A stretch of 29,746 nt of DNA from Bacteroidales bacterium (GTDB lineage Bacteria; Bacteroidota; Bacteroidia; Bacteroidales; UBA932), in NCBI GenBank assembly GCA_017483985.1, contig JAFUUB010000074.1:1-29746 (forward strand). The letters run 5' to 3'. This document shows positions 7,118 to 15,524 of this stretch, in pieces. Below the pieces are notes generated by a model that saw only the letters and a program-made list of their open reading frames with translations, searched no databases and had not been told where the DNA came from. The first letter of the stretch is position 1. Every line of letters begins with the position of its first letter. Position numbers and translations under genes: made by a program.

Positions 7118-8116
7118 ATGAAACGAATTACGATACTTTTCGCGGCCTTTGCCGCAGCCTTCTCCCTCCGGGCCCAGGATCCGGAAGGCGCCTTGGTCTA
7201 TGCCCTGCCGCAGACCGTCATCTCCATCGAAGTCGAAGCCGTACGCGAAGACTTCCATGCCGGCCCCTATGCCAAGTTCGCCCAGAAATACCTCGGCGTC
7301 GACGCCCGCCAGGCCGATGCCGTTTCCTATACCGTCGCCGGGATTACGCTGGATTCCTATACGGAGGCCGATCCGAGCCGCCGCTATACGGTCGTGCCCG
7401 GCAAGGGCATGCCTTCCTTCCTCAGCCTGACCGCCCAGGGCCTCGTCTCCGTGGCCGGGGGCAATGACGGCGGAACGAAGTGGCGCTTCACCGCCGACCA
7501 GAAAGGCGATTTCGCCGACCGGGGCGTAGGCTCCAACCTGTCTTCGGCCTCTACGACCCTCTACCGCTCCGTAGCAGGCCGTGCCGTCGGTGTACAGCAG
7601 GAGATGGTTATCTCCAAATCCCTGGAAGACAGGGCCAAGGAGGCGGCTGACATGATCTTCCGCCTGCGTCGCAGCCGGATCGATATCATCACCGGCGATA
7701 CCGACGCGACCTACAGCGGCGAAGCCATGGGCGCGGCCATTGCTGAGATTTCGCGCCTGGAACAAGAATATATGTCCATGTTCGTGGGCTACAGCGACCT
7801 CCAGACCCAGCGCATGAACTACGAAATCATCCCCGCCGCCGGCGCCCAGCAGCGCTACGTGGCCTTCCGCCTGTCCGACACCGCCGGCCTGGTCTCCTCG
7901 GACAATGTCTCCGGCAAGCCGTACCTGCTCGAACTTCTGCCGCAGGAGGTCGCCGCCGCGGCCGGTGCCGCCGGCTCCAAGGGCAACCTGGCGCATTACC
8001 GGGTCCCGGCGATCTGCACCGTCAAGCTCAGCGATGGCGTCAACGTCTTGCTCCAGACCCGGATCCCGGTCTACCAGCTGGGCGTCGAAAGCACTTTCCC
8101 GATTAACTCCAAATAA
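7118..8116 (+). CDS. DUF4831-family secreted protein
   Basis: A 332-residue protein with a clear signal peptide (MKRITILFAAFAAAFSLRAQ, probable cleavage after Ala-Gln or nearby). The body begins with the family-typical YALPQTVISIEVEAVRE...HAGPYAKFAQKYLGV segment of DUF4831, a Bacteroidota-restricted family of unknown function. No catalytic motif is apparent. The start at ATG 7118 follows the acyltransferase stop by 6 bases; a TTG two codons earlier is a worse start. The pairing with an envelope acyltransferase is consistent with an envelope role, but that is inference. Confidence 0.8.
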   Translation: MKRITILFAAFAAAFSLRAQDPEGALVYALPQTVISIEVEAVREDFHAGPYAKFAQKYLGVDARQADAVSYTVAGITLDSYTEADPSRRYTVVPGKGMPSFLSLTAQGLVSVAGGNDGGTKWRFTADQKGDFADRGVGSNLSSASTTLYRSVAGRAVGVQQEMVISKSLEDRAKEAADMIFRLRRSRIDIITGDTDATYSGEAMGAAIAEISRLEQEYMSMFVGYSDLQTQRMNYEIIPAAGAQQRYVAFRLSDTAGLVSSDNVSGKPYLLELLPQEVAAAAGAAGSKGNLAHYRVPAICTVKLSDGVNVLLQTRIPVYQLGVESTFPINSK

Positions 8117-8127
8117 AAGATAATACT

Positions 8128-9591
8128 ATGACTATCAAAGATTTGAATCCTACGATCGTATGGAATAACTTCTACGGTCTGACCCAGATCCCGAGACCCT
8201 CCAAGCACGAGGCCAAAGTCCAGGACTACTTCCTCAAATGGGGTGCGGAACATGGCGTCGAAGTCTTCCGTGACGACACCGGCAACATCATCTTCCGCGC
8301 TCCGGCGACCCCGGGGATGGAGAACCGCCGCGGCGTCATCCTGCAGGGCCACATGGACATGGTCCCGCAGAAGACCGGCGACAGCAACCATAACTTCCTG
8401 ACCGACCCGATCAAGACCCTCATCGACGGCGAATGGGTTACCGCCGACCGCACCACCCTGGGTGCCGACAACGGCATCGGCGTGGCCATGGGCCTCTCCG
8501 TCCTGGAAGACAAGACCCTCAAGCATGGTCCCGTCGAGGTCCTCGTGACCTATGACGAGGAGACCGGCATGACCGGTGCCAACTGCCTGAAGCCGGGCGT
8601 GCTCAAGGGCGACATCCTGATCAACCTCGACTCCGAGGAAGAGGGCGAGCTCTGCGTCGGCTGTGCCGGCGGCCTCGACGTCTCCGCCGATTTCAAATAC
8701 CGCATGTACAAGACCCCGGCCGAAGGTTTCGTGGGCTACAAGCTGACCATCAACGGCCTCCAGGGCGGTCACTCCGGCATGGACATCTCCCTGTACCGGG
8801 CCAATGCCAACAAGGCGGTCTGCCGCATCCTCCTGCCGCTCATCGAGCAGTACGGCGTGCGCCTCGTCAGCTTCCGCGGCGGTTCCCTCCGCAACGCCAT
8901 CCCGTTCGAGGCGACGGCCGAGATCCTGGTCCCTTCCGCCGAATCCAGGAAGGTCAAAGCTATGGTAGAGAAGATCTTTGCCGAAGGGAAAGCCGAATTC
9001 ATCGACAGCGATCCGGGTACGAACATGATCTATGAGAAGCTCGCCAAGCCGGCTCCGAAGTACATCCAGCCGTCCGTGGTCCTGCGTGCCGTCAAGTCCA
9101 TCATCGCATGCCCGTCCTCGGTCATCCGCATGAGCCAGGCCATGAAGGGCCTGACCGAGACTTCCATCAACCTCGCCATCGTCAGCACGGTGAACGGCCA
9201 TTTCAATGTCCACTGCCTGATGCGCAGTGCCGTTGACAGCTCCAAGGCCTACCTTGCCGAACGCGTCCGCTGCATCTTCGAACTGGCCGGCGCCGAGGTC
9301 TCCTTCGCCGGCGGCTACAGCGGCTGGACCCCGAAGCTCGACACCCCGATGAACCACGTCATGATGGAGCAGTTCAAGAAGGTCTATGGCTACGACATGA
9401 AGATCATGGCCACCCACGGCGGTCTCGAATGCGCCATCATGGGCGCCAAGTACCCGAATTGGGAAATGGTCTCCGTCGGTCCGACCATCAAGTACCCGCA
9501 CTCCCCGGATGAGCGTGTCAACATCGCCTCCGTCGAGCGCACCTGGAACTACCTCAAGGCCGTCCTCGAGGCCGTGCCGGAGAAGAAATAG
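8128..9591 (+). CDS. pepD: Xaa-His / cytosol non-specific dipeptidase PepD
   Basis: A 487-residue M20C-family metallo-dipeptidase, the usual full length. The two-zinc site is visible: His75 and catalytic Asp77 in QGHMDMV, bridging Asp114 in GADNGIG, catalytic Glu144 with Glu145 in DEETGMTG, and the dimerisation-type GGHSGMDI motif. It hydrolyses dipeptides such as Xaa-His in the cytoplasm. It follows the DUF4831 gene by 11 bases. Functionally it pairs with the two POT importers a few kb away: peptide uptake followed by cytosolic hydrolysis. Confidence 0.95.
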   Translation: MTIKDLNPTIVWNNFYGLTQIPRPSKHEAKVQDYFLKWGAEHGVEVFRDDTGNIIFRAPATPGMENRRGVILQGHMDMVPQKTGDSNHNFLTDPIKTLIDGEWVTADRTTLGADNGIGVAMGLSVLEDKTLKHGPVEVLVTYDEETGMTGANCLKPGVLKGDILINLDSEEEGELCVGCAGGLDVSADFKYRMYKTPAEGFVGYKLTINGLQGGHSGMDISLYRANANKAVCRILLPLIEQYGVRLVSFRGGSLRNAIPFEATAEILVPSAESRKVKAMVEKIFAEGKAEFIDSDPGTNMIYEKLAKPAPKYIQPSVVLRAVKSIIACPSSVIRMSQAMKGLTETSINLAIVSTVNGHFNVHCLMRSAVDSSKAYLAERVRCIFELAGAEVSFAGGYSGWTPKLDTPMNHVMMEQFKKVYGYDMKIMATHGGLECAIMGAKYPNWEMVSVGPTIKYPHSPDERVNIASVERTWNYLKAVLEAVPEKK

Positions 9592-9611
9592 CAAACGACT
9601 GTCCTCCGACA

Positions 9612-9717
9612 GTGGTTTACAACTGGCTAACAATTAGCTGTTTACACGATATGCCATCTTCGATTTCGAGGATGGCATATTGGTTAATAAACTATATTCC
9701 AGATAGTTACAAATCAC
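9612..9717. repeat. Dyad-symmetric REPIN-like element, solo copy 3
   Basis: A 106-bp dyad element centred at 9664.5 between pepD and the phosphatase gene. The inner hairpin has ATATGCCATC (9649-9658) and GATGGCATAT (9671-9680), extended towards the loop with one G-U pair. Its outer arms GTGGTTTACAACTGGCT and, in reverse complement, GTGATTTGTAACTATCT match the ends of the copies around the first RAYT-like gene. No transposase gene is adjacent, as expected for a non-autonomous element mobilised in trans. A small hairpin ACTGTC-CTCC-GACAGT (9598-9613) overlaps its left edge and may be the pepD terminator. Confidence 0.88.
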
Positions 9718-9793
9718 GGGCAGCCGGACGCAGCGGATCAGCCGGGATGTCGGGTTTCCGGCCCGCGGGAATCGGGATATCGCGGGTTTTTCG

Positions 9794-9801
9794 TATCTTT
9801 G
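9794..9801 (+). promoter_or_regulatory. -7 box (TATCTTTG) four bases before the phosphatase start
   Basis: TATCTTTG ends only four bases (TACC) before ATG 9806. No convincing TTTG lies at the -33 spacing. This implies a leaderless or near-leaderless transcript. Confidence 0.45.
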
Positions 9802-9805
9802 TACC

Positions 9806-10264
9806 ATGAAGATCCTGTTTGTGTGCCACGGGAATATCTGCCGGAGCCCGATGGCGGAGTTCATCCTGAAGGAGATGGGGCGGCGGCAGTCCGGGATGTC
9901 CCTGGAAGTCGCTTCGGCAGCCGTGTCTTCGGAGGAGACTGGAAATCCGGTCTATCCCCCGGCAAGGCGCTGCCTCTCAGCGCATGGGGTGCCGTTTGAC
10001 CGGGACAAGACCGCCCGGAAGGTGACCCCGGAGGATTACCGGAAGTTTGACCGGATCGTGTGCATGGACGCTTCCAACTTACGACTGTTGAGACGCATCA
10101 TTCCGGAGGATCCCGAGGGAAAGATCCGGCTGATGATGGATTATGCCGGGCAACGGCGGGATGTGGCGGATCCCTGGTACACAGGCGATTTCGAGAAAAC
10201 GTATGAGGATCTTGTTAAGGGATGCAGGGCACTGCTCCAGGCCGAAATAAACCTGAATGCCTAA
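9806..10264 (+). CDS. Low-molecular-weight protein tyrosine phosphatase
   Basis: A 152-residue cytosolic phosphatase of the LMW-PTP/ArsC-like fold. The P-loop CX5R is at the N-terminus (Cys7 to Arg13 in VCHGNICRS) and the general acid Asp122 is in ADPWY, the canonical arrangement. In bacteria these enzymes dephosphorylate tyrosine kinases that control capsule and exopolysaccharide export. No Wzc-type kinase is in the window, so the substrate is unknown. It is the first gene of the long plus-strand run and overlaps the next gene by 8 bases. Confidence 0.93.
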   Translation: MKILFVCHGNICRSPMAEFILKEMGRRQSGMSLEVASAAVSSEETGNPVYPPARRCLSAHGVPFDRDKTARKVTPEDYRKFDRIVCMDASNLRLLRRIIPEDPEGKIRLMMDYAGQRRDVADPWYTGDFEKTYEDLVKGCRALLQAEINLNA

Positions 10265-10883
10265 AATGTACATCATATCCGGATGCAACGGTTCGGGAAA
10301 GACGACGGCGTCGTATACGATGCTGCCGGAGATGTTCCAGTGCAGCGATTTCGTCAATTCGGACGAGTTCGCCAAGGGGCTCTCCCCTTTCGACCCGGAC
10401 CGGGCTTCGATCGAGGCCAGCCGGTACATGCTCCTGAAAATCCGGTACATGATGGAGCGGGGCAAAGATTTCACCGTGGAGACGACACTCGCGACACGGA
10501 GCCTCAAGAAACTGATTATCAGGGCGCAGAAACAAGGATATACCGTTACCGTCCTGTATTTCTGGCTGCACTCCCCCGACCTGGCCATCTCCAGGGTACG
10601 GGCCCGGGTGGCCGCCGGCGGACACAATGTCCCGGAACCGGTCATCCGCCGCCGGTACCGGACCGGACTGCTGTACCTGTTCGAGGACTACATGCCCCTG
10701 GTGGACCAGTGGATCCTGGCGGATAATTCCGAAATCCCCTTCACGGTCATCGCACAGGGCTGGCATGACAACATGGTGGTCCACGACAATCTCAAATTTG
10801 AAGCCATCCGGCAGCAGGCCCTCGATTACAAACGGGCCGCAGAACTGGACGCCATGGCCAAGGCCATGGAAGAAGAAGAGTAA
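10257..10883 (+). CDS. Zeta-toxin-like P-loop kinase
   Basis: A 208-residue P-loop protein with Walker A GCNGSGKTT (residues 9-17), a downstream NSDEFAKGLSPFDP segment where zeta toxins bind substrate, and an ETTLATRSL stretch, all as in the zeta toxin / AAA-33 kinase family. Classical zeta toxins phosphorylate UDP-N-acetylglucosamine. No epsilon-like antitoxin gene is next to it. It is embedded in a housekeeping-looking operon by overlap with the phosphatase and a 1-base gap to tldD. That makes a metabolic or regulatory kinase as likely as a toxin. ATG 10266, just past the phosphatase stop, is an alternative start. Confidence 0.82.
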   Translation: MPKMYIISGCNGSGKTTASYTMLPEMFQCSDFVNSDEFAKGLSPFDPDRASIEASRYMLLKIRYMMERGKDFTVETTLATRSLKKLIIRAQKQGYTVTVLYFWLHSPDLAISRVRARVAAGGHNVPEPVIRRRYRTGLLYLFEDYMPLVDQWILADNSEIPFTVIAQGWHDNMVVHDNLKFEAIRQQALDYKRAAELDAMAKAMEEEE

Positions 10884-10884
10884 C

Positions 10885-12342
10885 ATGATCAAAGACAGAC
10901 AGACCTACCTGGACCTGTTCCATACGACGGAGCAGACCTTGGAAGACCTCGTCGGCGCAGCCCTGGCCCAAGGCGGGGATTATGCCGACCTCTTTTTTGA
11001 AAATACGACCTACAGCGACCTGATGCTGCGGGACGGGCAGGTATCCTCCGGAGGATTCCACGTCGACTTTGGCGTGGGCATCCGCGTCCTCAAGGGAGAG
11101 AAGACCGGCTATGCCTATTCCGAGAGCACGGAGCCCGCGGCGATGGCCGCGGCCGCGAAGGCGGCTTCCGCCATCGCCCAGGGAGCGACGGCCGGGAGGC
11201 CCCGGAGCATCGCCGCCGACAACGGCTATGTACCGCAGCTCTACAAGGGAAAGCCCAATCCGGCAGCGGACCGCTATCCCGTCCTGCAGGACTGGCGGCA
11301 GGCGGAGACGGCGTCCTTCATCCCGGCGATGAACCGCCTGCATGCCTTGATCAGCCAGGCGGACCCCCGCGTGGTCAAGGTGATCGCCATGCTCTCCTGG
11401 CAGGTCAGCGACATCCTGATGTACAATGCCTACGGGGAACTGAAATACGAGACCCGCCCGATGGGAACCCTGGCCGTTTCGGTCATCCTCAGCGACGGGA
11501 CGCAGACGGTCAGCACCCATGCCAGCCGGAGCTTCCGGTGCGGGGCGGAAATGCTGACGGACCGTCTGTTGCAGGAATTGACGGAAGCCGCTCTCCGGAA
11601 TATGGACGACCGGTTCGCCGCGAAACGGCCGAAGGGCGGGAAGATGCCCGTGGTCATGGGCGCCGGGGCCTCCGGCATCCTGCTGCACGAGGCGATGGGC
11701 CATGCCTTCGAGGCGGATTTCAACCGAAAGGGCCAGTCGGTCTTTGCCGACAAACTGGGCCGGCAGATCTGCCGGCGCGGCATCACCATCGTGGATGACG
11801 GAACCCTGAAAGGCAACCGGGGTGCCCTCAACTTCGATGACGAAGGGGTACCGGCCCAGCGGACCGCCATGGTCGAGGACGGTGTCCTGACGTCCTTCCT
11901 GCACGACCGGATCAGCGCCCGGTATTACGGGGTCGCACCGACGGGCAACGGCCGCCGGGAGAGTTTCCGCTACGCCCCGATCCCCCGGATGCGGGCGACG
12001 TACATGGAAAGCGGCGAGGCCGATCCGGCCGACATCATCGCGTCGGTCAGCAAGGGCATCTATGTCGACGAGTTCGCCAACGGGCAGGTCAAGATCGGCG
12101 AAGGCGATTTCACCTTCTATGTCAAGAGCGGCTATCTGATTGAAAACGGGAAGCTGACCCAGCCCGTCAAGGATATCAACATCATCGGCAACGGTCCCCA
12201 GGCCCTCGCGGACATCACCGCCGTGGGCAACGACGGCCGGATCGACAACGGTGCCTGGACCTGCGGCAAGGAGCAGAGCTGCCCGGTCTCCTGCGGCATC
12301 CCGACCGTGCTGGTGGGAAGCCTGACCGTCGGAGGCAACTAA
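10885..12342 (+). CDS. tldD: Metalloprotease TldD
   Basis: A 485-residue protein of the TldD/PmbA (U62) family. The HExxxH zinc motif is visible as LLHEAMGHAFEADF (residues 268-273), and the C-terminus CPVSCGIPTVLVGSLTVGG is typical of TldD. With its partner PmbA/TldE it forms a heterodimeric protease that trims unfolded peptides, including microcin and CcdA-type substrates. ATG 10885 lies one base after the upstream stop; upstream in-frame sequence belongs to the kinase gene in another frame. The partner gene follows after 35 bases. Confidence 0.95.
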   Translation: MIKDRQTYLDLFHTTEQTLEDLVGAALAQGGDYADLFFENTTYSDLMLRDGQVSSGGFHVDFGVGIRVLKGEKTGYAYSESTEPAAMAAAAKAASAIAQGATAGRPRSIAADNGYVPQLYKGKPNPAADRYPVLQDWRQAETASFIPAMNRLHALISQADPRVVKVIAMLSWQVSDILMYNAYGELKYETRPMGTLAVSVILSDGTQTVSTHASRSFRCGAEMLTDRLLQELTEAALRNMDDRFAAKRPKGGKMPVVMGAGASGILLHEAMGHAFEADFNRKGQSVFADKLGRQICRRGITIVDDGTLKGNRGALNFDDEGVPAQRTAMVEDGVLTSFLHDRISARYYGVAPTGNGRRESFRYAPIPRMRATYMESGEADPADIIASVSKGIYVDEFANGQVKIGEGDFTFYVKSGYLIENGKLTQPVKDINIIGNGPQALADITAVGNDGRIDNGAWTCGKEQSCPVSCGIPTVLVGSLTVGGN

Positions 12343-12363
12343 CTGATATTTCAGGAAAAGCGT

Positions 12364-12371
12364 TATATTTG
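12364..12371 (+). promoter_or_regulatory. Internal -7 box (TATATTTG) before pmbA
   Basis: TATATTTG lies in the 35-base gap between tldD and pmbA and ends six bases before the ATG. It may be an internal promoter giving a nearly leaderless transcript. The -33 TTTG is not evident. Confidence 0.45.
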
Positions 12372-12377
12372 TAGTTT

Positions 12378-13733
12378 ATGGAATTGACTGCAGAAGGAAT
12401 CCTGACACCGCAGGAACTGGCGGTAGCGCGGAAGGCACTGGAGATCGCCCAGGCAAAGGGGGCGCAACAGTGCCGCATCACGTTGAGCAAGAGCCTGATG
12501 GACCTGTACGGCACCCTGGACGGGGAGCTGGACAAGGTCAGCCATTGCCTGGACCGGGCGATGAGCGTTGCCCTCTTCGTGGACGGCCGGTTCGGCTCCT
12601 TCTCCACCAACCGACTGGACCCCGAAGCCCTGGACGGCTTCATCGGGAAGGCCGTGGCGACGGTCCGCATGCTGGCGGAAGATCCGGCACGGAGCCTTCC
12701 TGCCCCAGAGCGGACCTGCCGGGATGCCGGAGACGGGGACGTACTGGGAATCTGTGACCGGGAAGGCTTGTCCTCCCTGACTCCGGAGCGGCGTCTGCAC
12801 ATGGCGCTGGAAGCGTCCTGTTTTGGGAAAGTGGAGAGCGAAGGCTGGCATCTCGTCTCGGAGGAAGGCGAATATTCGGATTCCATCGCCGATATCTACC
12901 TGATCGATTCGAACGGGACGGAGTGCCGGCAGACGGATACGTCCTTTGAATATGGGGTGGAAGTCACCCTGGAAGCGGCCGACGGCCACAAATACAGCGG
13001 CTACTGGTGGGATGCTTCCCCGCAGCTGTCCGCGCTGGATTGCAACGCCTGCGGGCGGAAAGCCGTGGAACGGGCGGCCGCGAAGATCGGGCCCGGGCCG
13101 GCTGAAGGCGGAGCCAGGAACATGGTCGTGGAAAGCGAGTGCGCCTCCAAACTCCTGGTCCCCGTGCTCAACGCCCTGGGCGGCTATGCCTTGCAGCAGA
13201 AGAATTCCTTCCTGCAGGAGAGCCTGGGCAAACAGCTTTTCCCCGAGCATCTTACCGTAATGGACCTGCCCCGGGAACAAGGCCGGAGCGGCGCCCGGAT
13301 GTTCGACTCGGAAGGGGTCGCGACGGCCAACCGGCCGGTCATTGAAAACGGGACGGTCCGGAATTACTTCGTCAACACATATATCGCGAACAAAACCGGC
13401 ATGACGCCGACCGCGGACGACGTGACCCGCGCCTGTATCCGGCCGACCTGTGACCGGGATGTCCAGGGCCTGATGGAAACGGCCGGGAGCGGCATCCTCG
13501 TGACCGGGTTCAACGGCGGGAACTGCAACAGCGCGACGGGCGATTTCTCCTACGGCATCGAAGGCATGGCTTTTGAGGACGGACGGATTGTCGCCCCGGT
13601 CCATGAGATGGTGATAACCGGGAACATGGTCACGCTTTGGAACAGCCTGGCCGCCGTCGGCAATGACGCGCGGCGGTGCATGGCGCGGCAGGTGCCGTCG
13701 CTGCTGTTCAAGGACGTGGATTTCAGTGCATAA
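12378..13733 (+). CDS. pmbA: TldE/PmbA, non-metal partner of TldD
   Basis: A 451-residue TldD/PmbA-family protein. Unlike its upstream neighbour it lacks an HExxxH motif, as expected of TldE/PmbA. Conserved family stretches include VVESECASKLLVPVLNALGGYALQQKNSFL, the segment GNCNSATGDFSYGIEGMAFEDG and VTLWNSLAAVGNDARR near the C-terminus. It forms the second half of the proteolytic chamber with TldD. The tldD-pmbA order with a short gap is the usual arrangement in Bacteroidota. The slyD gene follows after 15 bases. Confidence 0.93.
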   Translation: MELTAEGILTPQELAVARKALEIAQAKGAQQCRITLSKSLMDLYGTLDGELDKVSHCLDRAMSVALFVDGRFGSFSTNRLDPEALDGFIGKAVATVRMLAEDPARSLPAPERTCRDAGDGDVLGICDREGLSSLTPERRLHMALEASCFGKVESEGWHLVSEEGEYSDSIADIYLIDSNGTECRQTDTSFEYGVEVTLEAADGHKYSGYWWDASPQLSALDCNACGRKAVERAAAKIGPGPAEGGARNMVVESECASKLLVPVLNALGGYALQQKNSFLQESLGKQLFPEHLTVMDLPREQGRSGARMFDSEGVATANRPVIENGTVRNYFVNTYIANKTGMTPTADDVTRACIRPTCDRDVQGLMETAGSGILVTGFNGGNCNSATGDFSYGIEGMAFEDGRIVAPVHEMVITGNMVTLWNSLAAVGNDARRCMARQVPSLLFKDVDFSA

Positions 13734-13748
13734 AATGAGACATACGAT

Positions 13749-14390
13749 ATGAAGATTGAAAAGAATAAAGTGGTGGAAGTGAGCTATGTGCTCACCGTGG
13801 ATGGCCAGGTATTCGATACGGCTACGAAGGAGAAGCCGCTGGATTACATCCACGGCACGAAGATGCTGATTCCCAAATTCGAGGCAGAGATCGAAGGCAA
13901 GGAGCCCGGAGATACGTTTGCCTTCAGCGTCGCCCCGGCCGAAGGATACGGGGAGTACAACCCCAAACAGGTCATCAAGCTCCCGCTTTCCTCTTTTGAG
14001 ATCAACGGCGAACTCCACCGGGAGTTCCTGGAGGTCGGCCGGCAGCTGCCGATGCTGAACCAGAACGGCCATGTGGTATACGCCCGCGTCACAGAGGTGG
14101 CCGAGGACGGGGTCACCATGGATTTCAACCATGACCTGGCCGGCAAGACGCTCGAATTCAAGGGCGAAGTCCTCTCGGTCCGCGAGGCCACCGAAAAAGA
14201 GCTGAAAGAAGGCCTCCACGGCGAATTCCTCCCGGTCGAAGCCTGCGATTGCGGGGATCCGCACGGCGAAGGCTGCTGCCATCACGGCCACCATGGCGAA
14301 GGCAGCTGCTGCCACGGGCACCATGACCACAAAGACGGCGAGTGCTGCGGCCACGGGCAGGGGCACTGCCACCACCACGAAGAAGAATAA
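13749..14390 (+). CDS. slyD: SlyD-type FKBP peptidyl-prolyl isomerase with a His/Cys-rich metal tail
   Basis: A 213-residue cytosolic chaperone/isomerase. Residues 1-65 and 125-150 form a split FKBP domain (VVEVSYVLTVDGQVFD, and DFNHDLAGKTLEFKGEVLSV), interrupted by an insert-in-flap domain of about 60 residues that confers chaperone activity. Residues 165-210 form a very His- and Cys-rich tail (clusters such as CCHHGHHGEG and CHHHEEE). In E. coli SlyD a comparable tail binds Ni and other divalent metals and serves hydrogenase maturation. This tail is at least as metal-dense. No hydrogenase genes are in the window. The glycosyltransferase gene follows after 4 bases. Confidence 0.93.
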   Translation: MKIEKNKVVEVSYVLTVDGQVFDTATKEKPLDYIHGTKMLIPKFEAEIEGKEPGDTFAFSVAPAEGYGEYNPKQVIKLPLSSFEINGELHREFLEVGRQLPMLNQNGHVVYARVTEVAEDGVTMDFNHDLAGKTLEFKGEVLSVREATEKELKEGLHGEFLPVEACDCGDPHGEGCCHHGHHGEGSCCHGHHDHKDGECCGHGQGHCHHHEEE

Positions 14391-14394
14391 GGAC

Positions 14395-15516
14395 GTGAAG
14401 ACCGCCATCGTCATCCTCAACTGGAACACCAAGGGGTTCCTGGAGCAGTTCCTCCCGGGCATCCTGGCTTCGGCCGGATGCGCTCCGGACGGGACGCCGC
14501 TCGGGGAGCATGCCGTCATCGTGGCCGACAGCGCCTCGACCGACGGGTCCCTGGAGATGATGGCGCGGGAGTTTCCCGGAGTCCGGCGGATTCCGCTGGA
14601 CAGGAACTATGGATTCACGGGCGGTTACAACCGGGCGCTGGCCCAGCTGGAGGGCTTCGAGTACTTCCTCCTGCTGAACTCGGATATCGAGGTGCCGACG
14701 GGCTGGCTGGAACCGCTGGTCGCCTATATGGATGCCCACCCCGAATGCGGCGCCTGCGGCCCGAAACTGCATGCCTGGCAGGACAAGGGACGGTTTGAAT
14801 ATGCCGGAGCGGCCGGCGGCTACCTGGATGCCTATGGCTATCCCTTCTGCCGCGGCCGGGTCCTGAAACGGGTGGAGCGGGATGAAGGCCAGTATGACGG
14901 CGGCGTGAAGCGGGTCCTCTGGGTGACCGGAGCCTGCCTGCTGGTCCGGAGCCGGCTCTGGAAAGAGCTGGGCGGACTGGACGACCGCTTCTTCGCCCAC
15001 ATGGAGGAGATCGACTTCTGCTGGCGGCTGCAACTCTTGGGCTGGCAGGTCTGCGTCGTGCCGCAGTCCGTCGTCTGGCACGTCGGCGGCGGGACGCTGC
15101 CGAATGACTCGCCCTGGAAACTGGAGCTGAACTACCGCAACGACCTGCTGATGCTGCGCAACAACCTGGCGAAGACCTGTGCCGCCGCCCTGTACCGGGG
15201 CGACGCCGTCCGGGCGGCCCGAAGCGGCCTCGCCCAGGCGGAGCGGGTGATCACCCGGCGGATGCTGCTGGACGGACTGAGCGGGGCGGTCTATCTGCTG
15301 ACCGGCCGGTGGAAGGCACTGCGGGCGGTCATCCGGGCCCACGGCGCTTTCCGGAAGCTGCAGAAGGGGCCGTCCGAGGCGGAACTGGCTGCGTGGCTGC
15401 CCGGGAACAAGGCCCATGTAGACGGGTTGTACCCCCGGTGGATCGTACCGCAGGCGCTGGTACGCGGAGAAAAGATATTTGGTATCGTGCATCGCTTTGA
15501 TGCAGGGAATAAATAA
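14395..15516 (+). CDS. GT2-family glycosyltransferase
   Basis: A 373-residue inverting glycosyltransferase of family 2 (GT-A fold). It starts with the typical nucleotide-binding strand VKTAIVILNWNTKGFL, followed by VADSASTDGS, the RNYGFTGGYNRAL segment, and the metal-binding region LLLNSDIEVP, whose SD takes the DxD role. The acceptor-side motif GACLLVRSRLW...GGLDDRFFAHMEEIDFCWR is characteristic of the rhamnosyltransferase-like subgroup. The GTG at 14395, four bases after slyD, places the conserved strand at the N-terminus. In-frame codons further upstream overlap slyD and encode a low-complexity Ala/Thr stretch, so they are not used. A role in cell-envelope glycans is likely; the sugar is unknown. 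Confidence 0.9.
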   Translation: MKTAIVILNWNTKGFLEQFLPGILASAGCAPDGTPLGEHAVIVADSASTDGSLEMMAREFPGVRRIPLDRNYGFTGGYNRALAQLEGFEYFLLLNSDIEVPTGWLEPLVAYMDAHPECGACGPKLHAWQDKGRFEYAGAAGGYLDAYGYPFCRGRVLKRVERDEGQYDGGVKRVLWVTGACLLVRSRLWKELGGLDDRFFAHMEEIDFCWRLQLLGWQVCVVPQSVVWHVGGGTLPNDSPWKLELNYRNDLLMLRNNLAKTCAAALYRGDAVRAARSGLAQAERVITRRMLLDGLSGAVYLLTGRWKALRAVIRAHGAFRKLQKGPSEAELAAWLPGNKAHVDGLYPRWIVPQALVRGEKIFGIVHRFDAGNK

Positions 15517-15524
15517 CGGACGTT

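Noticed and set aside
6152..7996. Long minus-strand open frame (614 codons) opposite the acyltransferase and DUF4831 genes
   Set aside because: It lies antisense to two recognisable genes. At this GC content the antisense frame lacks stop codons by chance. The translated sequence is Gly/Arg-rich without motifs. The same holds for the antisense frames at 8071-9633, 12363-14519, 16817-18511 and 23778-25379, and for the plus-strand frame at 4733-6130.
10627..10884. 86-codon N-terminal extension of TldD
   Set aside because: It overlaps the kinase gene in another frame and TldD homologues start near MIKDRQTYL. ATG 10885 follows the upstream stop by one base.
14293..14394. 34-codon N-terminal extension of the GT2 protein
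   Set aside because: It overlaps the His-rich end of slyD and encodes a low-complexity Ala/Thr stretch. GT2 enzymes start with the strand found at GTG 14395.
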